A stretch of 64,000 bases of DNA from Williamsia deligens (GTDB lineage: Bacteria; Actinomycetota; Actinomycetes; Mycobacteriales; Mycobacteriaceae), in NCBI RefSeq assembly GCF_024171765.1, contig NZ_JAMTCI010000002.1, positions 124,001-188,000 of the forward strand, read 5' to 3'. Position 1 is the stretch's first letter. Every line of letters begins with the position of its first letter. Under the pieces are notes generated by a model that had not been told where the DNA came from, did not search any database, and saw only the letters and a program-made list of their open reading frames with translations. A program made the translations under genes and the position numbers. Positions 1 to 8,278 of the stretch are shown piece after piece.

Positions 1-93
1 GGTGCCCATCGCGCCATCGCCCACGAGGACCCGCTTGGCCATCGCGTCGAGGAACGCCGAGTCGTACGAGTCGGTTCCAGTGGAGACAGACAT
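1..93 (-). CDS. metH: Methionine synthase MetH, N-terminal fragment
   Basis: Cobalamin-dependent 5-methyltetrahydrofolate:homocysteine methyltransferase, last step of methionine synthesis. Only the first 31 codons lie in the window. They start at ATG 93 and read into the typical MetH opening, an Asp-Ala-Met...Arg stretch followed by Val-Gly-Asp-Gly-Ala-Met-Gly-Thr, the beginning of the homocysteine-binding barrel. The gene runs off the left edge. It is divergent from the PAC2 gene with a 51-base gap; metH next to a PAC2 gene is also the arrangement I recall from mycobacteria. The gap is too short for a cobalamin riboswitch and none is seen. The product call rests on few residues plus synteny. 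Confidence 0.85.
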   Translation of the reverse strand, partial: MSVSTGTDSYDSAFLDAMAKRVLVGDGAMGT

Positions 94-132
94 GGTGCTC
101 AGGGTAGTTCGCTCCCTCTCGGTCATCGGTCG

Positions 133-144
133 TAGGCTGGATCG
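133..144 (+). promoter_or_regulatory. Leaderless promoter of the PAC2 gene (-10 TAGGCT)
   Basis: TAGGCT at 133-138 ends six bases before GTG 145, the spacing expected if transcription begins at the start codon. No Shine-Dalgarno sequence lies in between. Confidence 0.5.
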
Positions 145-1023
145 GTGAGCGCTGACCAGACGTCCCCACTGCCCACATTGCGGGCGCCGATCCTGGTCGC
201 GGCCTTCGAGGGCTGGAACGACGCAGGTGATGCCGCCAGTGGCGCGGTCGAGCATCTTGCGCTGATCTGGGATGCCCTCCCCCTCGTCGAGATCGACTCC
301 GACGACTACTACGACTTCCAGGTCAACCGTCCCATCGTAAAGCAGGTCGACGGCGTGACGCGACGTATCGAGTGGCCGGCCACGTCGATCTCGTGGTGCA
401 GCCCTCCCGGATCCGACCATGACGTGGTGTTGCTGCGCGGTATCGAACCGAACATGCGCTGGCGACAGTTCTGCGCGGAGATCATCGACGTGGCGCGTCG
501 GCTCGAGGTCCAGACGATGGTGATCCTCGGCGCGCTGCTGGCCGATGCGCCCCACACCCGCCCGGTCCCGGTGTCGGGAACGGCCTACAGCCCCGACTCC
601 GCGACGGCCTACAACCTCGAGGAGAGCCGCTACGAGGGGCCCACCGGGATCACCGGCGTCCTGCAACACGCGTGCGTCGCCGAGGGCATCCCCGCCGTCT
701 CGTTCTGGGCCGCGGTCCCCCATTACGTGTCCACCCCGCCCAACCCGAAGGCCACCGTCGCACTGCTGGCCCGGGTGGAGGACGTCCTCGACCTCGAGGT
801 CCCTCTCGGTGACCTGCCCGCGCAGGCGCAGGAGTGGGAGGAGGCCGTGACCGAGATGACCGAGGACGACGAGGAGATCGCCGAGTACGTCCGTGGCCTC
901 GAGGAGCGTGGGGACGCCGAGGTCAACGTCGAGGACGCGATGAGCAAGATCGACGGGGACGCCCTCGCGGCCGAGTTCGAGCGCTATCTCCGGCGTCGCG
1001 GCCCCGGCTCGTTCGGCGGCTGA
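145..1023 (+). CDS. PAC2 family protein
   Basis: 292 residues, usual length for the actinobacterial PAC2 (proteasome assembly chaperone 2-like) family. The family signature Ala-Phe-Glu-Gly-Trp-Asn-Asp-Ala-Gly is at about residues 19-27, and the C-terminal third is very acidic. Actinobacteria have 20S proteasomes, and PAC2 homologs are discussed as proteasome-linked, but the exact role is not established and nothing here settles it. The GTG start at 145 is chosen because a -10-like box lies just upstream and the N-terminus then matches the family. It stands alone on the plus strand between divergent metH and the nir operon. Confidence 0.85.
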   Translation: MSADQTSPLPTLRAPILVAAFEGWNDAGDAASGAVEHLALIWDALPLVEIDSDDYYDFQVNRPIVKQVDGVTRRIEWPATSISWCSPPGSDHDVVLLRGIEPNMRWRQFCAEIIDVARRLEVQTMVILGALLADAPHTRPVPVSGTAYSPDSATAYNLEESRYEGPTGITGVLQHACVAEGIPAVSFWAAVPHYVSTPPNPKATVALLARVEDVLDLEVPLGDLPAQAQEWEEAVTEMTEDDEEIAEYVRGLEERGDAEVNVEDAMSKIDGDALAAEFERYLRRRGPGSFGG

Positions 1024-1063
1024 GCGCACTTCACCACGTCCCCGCGTGCCGGGTGAGTTGCCG

Positions 1064-1090
1064 ACAACCCAGCCGTTACGGCGTGGCAAA
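1064..1090 (+). promoter_or_regulatory. Candidate GlnR operator upstream of the nir operon
   Basis: Three half-sites at exact 11-base spacing: ACAAC (1064-1068), GTTAC (1075-1079) and GCAAA (1086-1090). GlnR of actinobacteria binds repeated GTNAC-N6-GNAAC-like half-sites and is known to control nirBD in mycobacteria and streptomycetes. The middle half-site is perfect; the outer two each deviate. The array ends 33 bases before the first start codon of the operon (1124). Confidence 0.6.
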
Positions 1091-1123
1091 GGTCGGTTGA
1101 CCTCACCCCGACAGGGTGTGCCC

Positions 1124-1468
1124 ATGTCCACACCCCACTTCCTGCAGGGCGTGTTCCCGTTCACGGGCACCGGCCTCGCCACGTCGGCACCCCTCGACGC
1201 GTCGCTGCGCTACGTCGTCCCGTCCGGGCTGACCGCGCAGCCGCTGTACTTCCGCGGCGGCAACTCCTCCGACGAGCTCGTGCACGTGTCGCTCACCTGC
1301 GACGGCGAGGTCATGCGCATGTTCCCGATGGGCGCGCGGGCGTCGGTGAACATCCCGCTGCGGGTGGTGCAGGACGTCGACCCGGACTCCGTCCTCGACC
1401 TGGTGTTCGCGGCGCCGGACGGCTGCTCGGGCGAGATGGTGGTCGATTTCGGGATGGTGGTCTTCTGA
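1124..1468 (+). CDS. Small conserved protein preceding nirB
   Basis: 114 residues, no membrane segment or signal peptide and no cysteine pair or other metal-binding motif; composition suggests a compact beta-rich soluble protein. I do not recognise a named family with certainty. It is probably the first gene of the nitrite reductase operon: its stop codon lies at the point where nirB translation begins and a GlnR-like array sits just upstream. That context suggests a helper or regulator of nitrite assimilation, which is inference only. The ATG at 1124 is chosen; an open frame extends further upstream but would run through the GlnR-like site. Confidence 0.7.
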   Translation: MSTPHFLQGVFPFTGTGLATSAPLDASLRYVVPSGLTAQPLYFRGGNSSDELVHVSLTCDGEVMRMFPMGARASVNIPLRVVQDVDPDSVLDLVFAAPDGCSGEMVVDFGMVVF

Positions 1469-1503
1469 CCGCCGCACCGTCCGGGGACCGGCAGCGACTG
1501 CTG

Positions 1504-3978
1504 GTGGTCGGCAACGGGATGGCCGGCGCACGCACGGTCGAGGAGATCCTCGCCCGCGGCGGACGGGACCGGTTCGCGGTCACCATGATCGGCGACGAGC
1601 CGTACGGCAACTACAACCGGATCATGCTCTCGCACGTGCTGGCGGGCGAGCAGTCCCTGGACGACGACGAGCTGATGCTCAACCCCATGAGCTGGTACGC
1701 GCAGAACGGCATCACCCTGCACGCGGGTGACCGGGCGGTCGCGATCGACCGCTTCGCGAAGTCGGTGACCTGTGAGAGCGGGCGCGAGATCGGGTACGAC
1801 GTGCTCGTCATCGCCACGGGTAGCCTCACCCACTTCCCCAACATGGACGGACTGCGCGAGCCCGACGGTCGGCTCGCCCGGGGCGTGTTCGGGTTCCGCA
1901 CGATCGCCGACACCAACGGGATGCTGCAGATGGCCACCGCCGGTGACGACGTCCGCGCCGTGGTCGTCGGAGGCGGACTGCTCGGACTCGAGGCCGCCTA
2001 CGGCCTGCGCACGCAGGGCGTCGACGTCGACGTCGTGCACTCCCCCGGCCATCTGATGAACCAGCAGCTCGACGCGCACGGGGGCCGGGTGCTGCGGCGC
2101 AGGATCGAGTCGCTCGGGGTTGGCGTGCACACGTCGAGGCGCACCACGGCGGTGCTGCGCGATCCCTCCGGTGACGTGACCGGTGTGACGTTCACCGACG
2201 GCAGCCGTCTCGACGCGGACATGGTGGTGGTGACGGCCGGGATCCGTCCCAACGTGGAGTTGGCCCGTCGTGCCGGTCTCGTCATCGAGCGCGGCATCGT
2301 CGTCGACGACCAGATGCGGTGTGAGGACGAGAGTTCGGTGTACGCGGTGGGCGAGTGCGCCCAGCACCGCGGTGAGGTCTACGGCCTGGTGGCGCCGCTG
2401 TGGGAGCAGGCCGCGGTGCTCGCCGACGTCCTCACCGGCACCGACCCGACGGCGAGTTACCACGGGTCGCGTCCGTCGACGAAGCTCAAGGTGGCCGGGG
2501 TCGACGTCGCCGCGATGGGGGTGCAGGGACCCGAGCGGGAGGACGACGAGTTCGTCCAGTTCTACGAACCCCGCAGTGGCACCTACAAATCGGTCGTCGT
2601 CCGCGACGACAAGCTGATCGGCGCGATGCTGCTCGGCGACATCAGCAAGGCCGCCTTCCTCACGCAGGCGTTCGACGAGAAGGTCGCACTGCCCGCCGAA
2701 CGCATCAGCATGTTGTTCGACATGGGCACCCCGTCGGCGTCGACCGGCGCCGCCGAACTGGCCGACGACGCGCAGGTGTGCAACTGCAACGGCGTCACCA
2801 AGGGCGCCATCGTCGAGTCGGTGCGGGCCGGCGCCTGCAGCGTCGCCGACGTCGTCGCCCGGACCCGCGCGGGCAAGGGGTGCGGCTCGTGCAAGGGCAT
2901 GGTCTCCGACATCGTCGCGCTGGCCGCCGGTGGGGACCTCGCCACCGACGAGGCCGCGGAGCGTTACGTGCCGTGCATCCCGATGACCAAACCCGAACTG
3001 CTCGGGGCGATCCGGGCGTCGAACCTGCGGTCGGTGTCGGAGGTGTTCGCCGCGCTGGCCCCCGACGGCGAGGACGCCACGGCGAAGATGCCGTTGGCGT
3101 CGCTGCTGCGCATCGTGTGGGGTCCCGACTGGACCGACGAGCGCGGCGCCCTGTTCATCAACGACCGCGTACACGCGAACATCCAACGGGACGGGACGTT
3201 CTCGGTGGTCCCGCAGATCGCCGGCGGCGTCACCACGCCGGATCAGTTGCGCCGGATCGCCGACGTGGCCGAGAAGTACTCCGTGCCGATGGTGAAGATC
3301 ACCGGTGGACAGCGGATCGACCTGCTCGGTGTCCGCAAGGAGGATCTGCCTGCGGTGTGGGAGGACCTCGACATGCCGTCGGGGTTCGCCTACGGCAAGA
3401 GCATGCGGACGGTGAAGACGTGCGTCGGCACGGACTACTGCCGTTTCGGGCTCGGTGACTCGACGGCGCTCGGCATCGCGGTCGAGAAGCGCTTCATGGG
3501 TCTGGAGACGCCGGCGAAGCTGAAGCTGGCCGTCACCGGGTGCCCGCGCAACTGCGCCGAGGCGTTGTGCAAGGACATCGGTGCCGTGGCCGTCGGCGAC
3601 GCCGGGGCGGCCGCCGACCGCTGGGAGATCTACGTGGGCGGTGCGGCCGGCGCGCATGTCCGCAAGGGCGACCTGCTCGCCACGGTCGAGTCCGGGGACG
3701 AGGTCATCCGGATCATCGGACTGTTCATCCAGCACTACCGCGAGCAGGCGAGGTGGCTCGAACGGACCTACGCGTGGGTGCCACGGGTCGGGATCGACGA
3801 GCTGCGGGCGGTTCTCGTCGACGACCGCGACGGCATCGTGGCCGGCCTGCAGGACCGCATCGAGGCGTCCGTCGCCGGGTACCGCGATCCCTGGCGCGAG
3901 CGGACGGCACCGCGGTCCCCGGCGCAGTTCGCGTCGGCCCTGCCGCTGCTGCCCCTGCCGATGGTCCCGGCCCGATGA
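1504..3978 (+). CDS. nirB: Nitrite reductase [NAD(P)H], large subunit NirB
   Basis: Reduces nitrite to ammonium in the cytoplasm with NAD(P)H, using FAD, Fe-S clusters and siroheme. Numbered from GTG 1504 (824 residues): FAD-binding Gly-x-Gly-x-x-Gly at 3-8, NAD-binding Gly-rich loop near 156-165, BFD-type [2Fe-2S] cysteines C426, C428, C460 and C463, then the nitrite/sulfite reductase half-domain and the siroheme/[4Fe-4S] ligands C640, C646, C680 and C684. All expected ligands are present. The GTG at 1504 removes the first beta strand before the FAD loop; an upstream CTG at 1465, overlapping the previous stop as CTGA, would restore it and may be the true start. The stop overlaps nirD as ATGA. 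The GlnR-like array upstream fits induction under nitrogen limitation. Confidence 0.95.
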   Translation: MVGNGMAGARTVEEILARGGRDRFAVTMIGDEPYGNYNRIMLSHVLAGEQSLDDDELMLNPMSWYAQNGITLHAGDRAVAIDRFAKSVTCESGREIGYDVLVIATGSLTHFPNMDGLREPDGRLARGVFGFRTIADTNGMLQMATAGDDVRAVVVGGGLLGLEAAYGLRTQGVDVDVVHSPGHLMNQQLDAHGGRVLRRRIESLGVGVHTSRRTTAVLRDPSGDVTGVTFTDGSRLDADMVVVTAGIRPNVELARRAGLVIERGIVVDDQMRCEDESSVYAVGECAQHRGEVYGLVAPLWEQAAVLADVLTGTDPTASYHGSRPSTKLKVAGVDVAAMGVQGPEREDDEFVQFYEPRSGTYKSVVVRDDKLIGAMLLGDISKAAFLTQAFDEKVALPAERISMLFDMGTPSASTGAAELADDAQVCNCNGVTKGAIVESVRAGACSVADVVARTRAGKGCGSCKGMVSDIVALAAGGDLATDEAAERYVPCIPMTKPELLGAIRASNLRSVSEVFAALAPDGEDATAKMPLASLLRIVWGPDWTDERGALFINDRVHANIQRDGTFSVVPQIAGGVTTPDQLRRIADVAEKYSVPMVKITGGQRIDLLGVRKEDLPAVWEDLDMPSGFAYGKSMRTVKTCVGTDYCRFGLGDSTALGIAVEKRFMGLETPAKLKLAVTGCPRNCAEALCKDIGAVAVGDAGAAADRWEIYVGGAAGAHVRKGDLLATVESGDEVIRIIGLFIQHYREQARWLERTYAWVPRVGIDELRAVLVDDRDGIVAGLQDRIEASVAGYRDPWRERTAPRSPAQFASALPLLPLPMVPAR

Positions 3979-4316
3979 CCGCGACCGTCGAGCAGCGGTG
4001 GACGACCGTGGGTGACACGAGCGACCTGACCCCCGGCGAGGGACGCGCCTACGTCGTCGACGGGAGGCAGATCGCGGTGTTCCTGCTCACCGACGGGTCG
4101 GTGCGGGCGTCGGATGCGGTGTGTCCGCACCGTGGCGGACCGATCGCCGACGGTCAGGTGGACTCCCGGCACGTCGTGTGTCCGTTGCACCAGTACGCCT
4201 TCCGGTTCGCCGACGGCGGGTGCACCGACCCCGCGATCGCCGCGCTCACGATGTACCCGACGCGGGTGACCGGCTCCGCGATCGAGGTGGCCGTACCGGA
4301 CCGCCCGGTCAGCTGA
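3975..4316 (+). CDS. nirD: Nitrite reductase small subunit NirD
   Basis: 113-residue Rieske-like partner of NirB. The ligand pattern is complete: C50-x-H52 in Cys-Pro-His-Arg-Gly-Gly and C69-x2-H72 in Cys-Pro-Leu-His, so it probably carries a Rieske [2Fe-2S] cluster; some NirD proteins (for example in E. coli) lack these ligands. The start codon overlaps the nirB stop as ATGA, so the two subunits are translationally coupled. Its last 8 bases overlap the convergent gene on the other strand. Confidence 0.93.
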   Translation: MTATVEQRWTTVGDTSDLTPGEGRAYVVDGRQIAVFLLTDGSVRASDAVCPHRGGPIADGQVDSRHVVCPLHQYAFRFADGGCTDPAIAALTMYPTRVTGSAIEVAVPDRPVS

Positions 4317-4623
4317 TCCGTTCGATCGACACCACCGGTGTGGTGATCCGCCACGTCCGCACATCGGGATCGTCGACGGCGCGCACCCAGAACTGTGCGG
4401 ACTCACCGATGCGACAGGACTTCACCCCCAGCAGCGGTATGTCCTCGCTGTCGCGGCGCAGCTGGCTGACCGCCCACGCGTCGGCGTCGGGCGGCGGACC
4501 GCCCACCCCGGGCGCACGCAGCAGGGTCATCTCCTCGAAGTCGAGCAGATAGGTCGACGTCCGGGTGACGACCGTCCACACACCCTCGGAGGTGTCGGGG
4601 TCCAGTTCCGTGCGATGGGCCAC
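4309..4623 (-). CDS. Conserved hypothetical protein downstream of mshC
   Basis: 104 residues, soluble, no recognised motif. It reads as a mixed alpha/beta protein with a Thr-rich beta segment in the first 30 residues and a second one at the C-terminus. It starts 9 bases after the mshC stop, so it is very likely cotranscribed with it, and its end overlaps nirD by 8 bases in convergent orientation. A role linked to mycothiol is possible only by position. I know of no experimental function. Confidence 0.7.
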   Translation of the reverse strand: MAHRTELDPDTSEGVWTVVTRTSTYLLDFEEMTLLRAPGVGGPPPDADAWAVSQLRRDSEDIPLLGVKSCRIGESAQFWVRAVDDPDVRTWRITTPVVSIERIS

Positions 4624-4632
4624 GACGGAAAC

Positions 4633-5874
4633 CTAACGCAGCTCGACCCCGAGGAGGGCGTCGACCGCCACGGCGATGCGCGCTCCCGCATCGGTGTCGG
4701 ACCCGATCCCCCGGGACACGTCCGTCGCCCACCCGTCGATCGCGGCGAGCGCCTTCGGGGTGTCGAGGTCGTCGGCGAGGTGCGTACGGACGCGGGTGAT
4801 GACGTCGGTGGGGTCCGGTCCGGTGCCCCGCGCGACCGCCTCGCGCCACCGGGTGAGGCGGTCGACGCCGGCCGCGAGGACCGCGTCGTCCCACATGCGG
4901 TCCGCGCGGTAGTGCTCGGCGAAGACCGCGAGACGGATCGCGCCCGGGTCGACCCCGGACGCGGTCAGCCGCGACACGAACACGAGGTTGCCCAGGCTCT
5001 TCGACATCTTCTCGCCGTCGAGCCCGATCATCCCCGTGTGCACGTAGTGGCGGGCGAAACGTCGTTCGCCGGTGACGGATTCGGCGTGTGCGGCCGAGAA
5101 CTCGTGGTGGGGGAAGATCAGGTCGCTGCCGCCGCCCTGCACGTCGAGCGGGGCGCCGAGCCGGTTCAGCGCGATCGCCGCGCACTCGATGTGCCATCCC
5201 GGGCGTCCGGGCCCGTGCGGGGAGTCCCACGACGGTTCCCCGTCCCGCGCCGCGCGCCAGATCAGCGCGTCGAGGGGATCACGTTTGCCGGGACGATCCG
5301 GGTCGCCACCCCGTTCGGCGAAGAACGTCTCCATCGTCGGCCGGTCGTAGTTGGACTCGTAGCCGAACTGCGGGGTGGCATCGGTCCGGAAGTAGATGTC
5401 GGGGTGCTCGGCGTCGTCGACGACATAGGCGGCGCCGGAGTCCACGAGCTTGCCGACGATCTCGACCACCTCGTCGACGGATTCGACGGCACCGATGTAG
5501 TTCCGGGGAGGGATCACCCGCAGGGCGGCCATGTCGTCCCGGAAGAGCGTGGTCTCGCGCTCCCCCAGGTCCCGCCAGTCGATGCCGTCGCGGGCCGCGC
5601 GCTCGAACAGCGGGTCGTCGACGTCGGTGACGTTCTGCACGTAGTGCACGTCGTGTCCGGCGTCGAGCCACATCCGCTGGATGAGGTCGAAGGTCAGGTA
5701 CGTCGCAGCGTGTCCGAGATGTGTCGCGTCGTAGGGGGTGATGCCGCAGACGTACATCGTCGCCGTGGGTCCGGGCGTGACCGGTCGGATCTGCGCGTCG
5801 GAGGTGTCGTAGAGCCGCAGTTGCGGACCGTCACCGGGGACTGATGGGACCTCGACGTGCGACCAGGACTGCAT
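4633..5874 (-). CDS. mshC: L-cysteine:1D-myo-inositol 2-amino-2-deoxy-alpha-D-glucopyranoside ligase MshC
   Basis: ATP-dependent ligation of cysteine to GlcN-Ins, the third committed step of mycothiol synthesis. 413 residues, the usual MshC length. It is a class I cysteinyl-tRNA synthetase relative: zinc-ligand Cys C43, HIGH-like His-Leu-Gly-His at 52-55, further zinc ligands around C231 and H256, and KMSKS at 289-293. It lacks the tRNA-binding C-terminal extension of CysS, which separates the two families. Upstream is the SCO1664-like gene (60-base gap); in M. tuberculosis a cysQ gene lies here, absent in this window. Confidence 0.95.
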   Translation of the reverse strand: MQSWSHVEVPSVPGDGPQLRLYDTSDAQIRPVTPGPTATMYVCGITPYDATHLGHAATYLTFDLIQRMWLDAGHDVHYVQNVTDVDDPLFERAARDGIDWRDLGERETTLFRDDMAALRVIPPRNYIGAVESVDEVVEIVGKLVDSGAAYVVDDAEHPDIYFRTDATPQFGYESNYDRPTMETFFAERGGDPDRPGKRDPLDALIWRAARDGEPSWDSPHGPGRPGWHIECAAIALNRLGAPLDVQGGGSDLIFPHHEFSAAHAESVTGERRFARHYVHTGMIGLDGEKMSKSLGNLVFVSRLTASGVDPGAIRLAVFAEHYRADRMWDDAVLAAGVDRLTRWREAVARGTGPDPTDVITRVRTHLADDLDTPKALAAIDGWATDVSRGIGSDTDAGARIAVAVDALLGVELR

Positions 5875-5934
5875 GCCATCACCCTATGGAAGGCGTCTGA
5901 GTGCCCCGCGGACGGGCACTCGGAACGCAGACTC

Positions 5935-6777
5935 TCAGAAGGCCGGCCAGGGGATGGGGCGGGAACGGTCGGGTGTCGGCATCTCCGGGACCTCGACCAG
6001 GAACTCGGCCCGTTCGCGCAGCGCGGCCACCTCGGCGGGGGTGATCAGCGTGCTCAGTTCGCGCACCAGCTCGCCACCGTCGGACGCGAGCGCGTCGCAG
6101 AGGCCGACGATGTCGGACACGAGGTGCGCCGGCACCACCTCCCCGGCCCAGCCCCACAGCACGGTCCGCAGCTTGTCCTCGACGTGCAGACAGATGCCGT
6201 GGTCCACGCCGTAGACGTTGCCGTCGAGCCCCTCGAGGACGTGACCGCCCTTGCGGTCGGCGTTGTTGATGACGACGTCGAGGACGGCCATCCGCTGCAG
6301 GCGGGGGTCGTCGGCGTGGACCAGCGTGACCTCCTCGCCGCGGGCGTCGTACGCCTCGAGGACGCGCTTGTAGTCGTCGGGCACGAGTTCGGTCGGACAC
6401 AGGTCGACGAGGTCGAGACGGTCGGGCACCTCGTCACGCGGCTCGGGGGTGTCGATCCACCGCTGCACCATCCCGGGCCCGAACTTCCCGTCGCGCAACA
6501 CCGTCTCGGGGATGACCGACCACCCGAGGGCGGTGCTGATGCGGTACGACGCGACCTCACGGCCGGCGAGCGTCCCGTCGGGGAAGTCCCACAGCGGCTG
6601 TTCGCCGCGGACCGGCTTGTAGACACACCGCAGTCGCTGGTCCCCGAGAACCGCGTCGCAGACGAGCGTCGCGTTGCTGGCCGAGCGGACCTGACCGATC
6701 AGCTCGAGCTCGCCGGTCGTGAGCAGTGTGACGACGTCCGTCGGGGTCTCGTCGGGCAGATCGGACGCCGACGTCAT
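5935..6777 (-). CDS. SCO1664 family protein (PI3/4-kinase-like fold)
   Basis: 280 residues. It belongs to the actinobacterial SCO1664 family, which is remotely related to phosphatidylinositol 3/4-kinases: a Lys in a Val-Tyr-Lys-Pro motif near residue 54 for nucleotide binding, and an Asn-Asn-Ala-Asp-Arg-Lys-Gly-Gly stretch near 162-169 followed by Asp-His-Gly resembling the kinase catalytic and metal-binding loops. The substrate is unknown. The start overlaps the stop of the DUF3090 gene as ATGA, and the pair travels together with a histidine phosphatase in many actinobacteria, hinting at a shared phosphotransfer pathway (inference). Confidence 0.88.
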   Translation of the reverse strand: MTSASDLPDETPTDVVTLLTTGELELIGQVRSASNATLVCDAVLGDQRLRCVYKPVRGEQPLWDFPDGTLAGREVASYRISTALGWSVIPETVLRDGKFGPGMVQRWIDTPEPRDEVPDRLDLVDLCPTELVPDDYKRVLEAYDARGEEVTLVHADDPRLQRMAVLDVVINNADRKGGHVLEGLDGNVYGVDHGICLHVEDKLRTVLWGWAGEVVPAHLVSDIVGLCDALASDGGELVRELSTLITPAEVAALRERAEFLVEVPEMPTPDRSRPIPWPAF

Positions 6778-7472
6778 GGACGCGCGGGGCCCGGGCCGTC
6801 GTCGGGATCGTCGTCACCGTCGTCGGGATCGTCGCCGAGCTCGCCCTCGATGGCGTCGCGCAGGGTGGGATCGTCGAAGACGTCGGGGTCGACGAACTCC
6901 ACGGACTTGTCGAACGCGACGTCCCGCTTGAAGCCGTTCGTGCGCACACAGATGTGTCCGGTCGCGTCGAGGGGCTGTCCGCAGAGCGGGCACGGCTCCC
7001 GGCCGGCCGAGATGACACGCGTCGACCGGGCGGCGAACTCCCGTGCAGCCGCGGTCGAGAGGAACACGCGGACGGCGTCGGGCCCCTCGTCGGTGTCGTC
7101 GAGGACGACGCTCTCGTCGAAGTCGCCCTCGGTGATGGCGAGCAGCTCGACGACGACGGCCTCGGACTCGGCGTCCCATCCCAGACCCATCGTGCCGACG
7201 CGGAACTCGGCGTCGACGGGCATGGTCAACGGCTTCAGATCGCCGATCTCGTCGTCCTCGGGGGGCAGCGGCGTGCCGAAGCGACGGTGGATCTCCTCGA
7301 GGAGCGCACCGATGCGCTCGGCGAGGATCTGCACCTGCTGCTTCTCCAGCAGGACGCTCACCACCCGTGCCTCGTGAGTGGCCTGCAGATAGAACGTGCG
7401 GTCACCCGGCGTCCCCACCGTCCCCGCGACGAAACGGTCCGGGCTGCGGAACACATGGATCGCCCTGGGCAT
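6774..7472 (-). CDS. DUF3090 family protein
   Basis: 232 residues from ATG 7472; a GTG three bases earlier is also possible. GAGGAGG lies a few bases upstream. The N-terminal region (Pro-Arg-Ala-Ile-His-Val-Phe...Pro-Asp-Arg-Phe-Val-Ala-Gly) is characteristic of DUF3090. A Cys-Pro-Leu-Cys-Gly-Gln-Pro-Leu knuckle followed by His-Ile-Cys near residues 180-195 looks like a small zinc-binding site, and an Asp/Gly-rich tail follows. The function is unknown. It is coupled by ATGA overlap to the SCO1664-like gene and lies 26 bases after the phosphatase stop. Confidence 0.88.
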   Translation of the reverse strand: MPRAIHVFRSPDRFVAGTVGTPGDRTFYLQATHEARVVSVLLEKQQVQILAERIGALLEEIHRRFGTPLPPEDDEIGDLKPLTMPVDAEFRVGTMGLGWDAESEAVVVELLAITEGDFDESVVLDDTDEGPDAVRVFLSTAAAREFAARSTRVISAGREPCPLCGQPLDATGHICVRTNGFKRDVAFDKSVEFVDPDVFDDPTLRDAIEGELGDDPDDGDDDPDDGPGPARP

Positions 7473-7498
7473 CACACCTCCTCACAGCTCGTTGTCGA

Positions 7499-8218
7499 TT
7501 ATGGCCGGACCGGCTCGGCGGCGGCGCCCGTCGACCCGCCGATCACGGCGTCGTCGGCCGCAGGCGCCGCTCCCTCCGCCGGTTTCGGCGGCGGGGCGGG
7601 CACCGGTGGTCGGCCCCCGGTGCTGTTCACACCGTGCACGTAGGGGCGCGTGGAGGAGTACCGGACGACGCTCATCGACGACGGCTCGACCACGATGCGC
7701 TGGAACGAGTCGAGGTGGACGCCCATCGCATCGGCGACGATCGCCTTGATCACGTCGCCGTGGGTGCACGCCACCCAGACACCGGACCCGTCGGGCCCCC
7801 CGAGGCGGGCGTCGAGGTCACGGATGGCCCGGACCGCGCGGCACTGCACGTCGGCGAGACCCTCACCGTCGGGGAAGACCGCCGCGGAGGGGTGCTGCTG
7901 CACGGTCTTCCAGAGGTCCTCGCCGACGAGGTCGGTGATCTTGCGGCCCGTCCACGAGCCGTAGTCGACCTCGACCAACCGGTCCTCGACGATCGGGACG
8001 ATCCCCCGGGCCTGCGCGAGGGGCGCGACGGTCTGTTCGCACCGCGTGAGCGGGGACCGGACGATGCCCACGAGGTCGACCACGTCGGCGAGACGGTCCA
8101 CCACGGCGTCGGCCTGACCGCGGCCGGTCTCGTCGAGTTCGACCCCTGCGCTGCGTCCGGCGAGGACACCGGAGGTGTTCGCGGTCGAGCGCCCGTGGCG
8201 CAGGAGGATGACGGTCAC
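7499..8218 (-). CDS. Histidine phosphatase family protein (MSMEG_4193 type)
   Basis: 239 residues. Phosphoglycerate mutase-like fold: Leu-Leu-Arg-His-Gly-Arg-Ser near residues 5-11 with the catalytic His, and a second His in a Thr-His-Gly-Asp-Val motif near residue 152. The C-terminal 40 residues are a Pro/Gly/Ala-rich tail outside the domain. The start is GTG 8218. The substrate is unknown. It is part of a run uppP, phosphatase, DUF3090, SCO1664-like and mshC on the same strand with gaps of 60 bases or less, so a common transcript is likely. Confidence 0.88.
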   Translation of the reverse strand: MTVILLRHGRSTANTSGVLAGRSAGVELDETGRGQADAVVDRLADVVDLVGIVRSPLTRCEQTVAPLAQARGIVPIVEDRLVEVDYGSWTGRKITDLVGEDLWKTVQQHPSAAVFPDGEGLADVQCRAVRAIRDLDARLGGPDGSGVWVACTHGDVIKAIVADAMGVHLDSFQRIVVEPSSMSVVRYSSTRPYVHGVNSTGGRPPVPAPPPKPAEGAAPAADDAVIGGSTGAAAEPVRP

Positions 8219-8278
8219 GTGATCACAGTAGGCACTGTGCCGCGCGGGTGCGCTCGGGTGGGCTCCGGTGTCGCCCGC

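Noticed and set aside
1210-3735. Very long open frame antisense to nirB
   Set aside because: GC-rich third-position bias leaves antisense frames open; the translation is His/Arg/Gly-rich without domains, while the plus-strand frame is a complete NirB.
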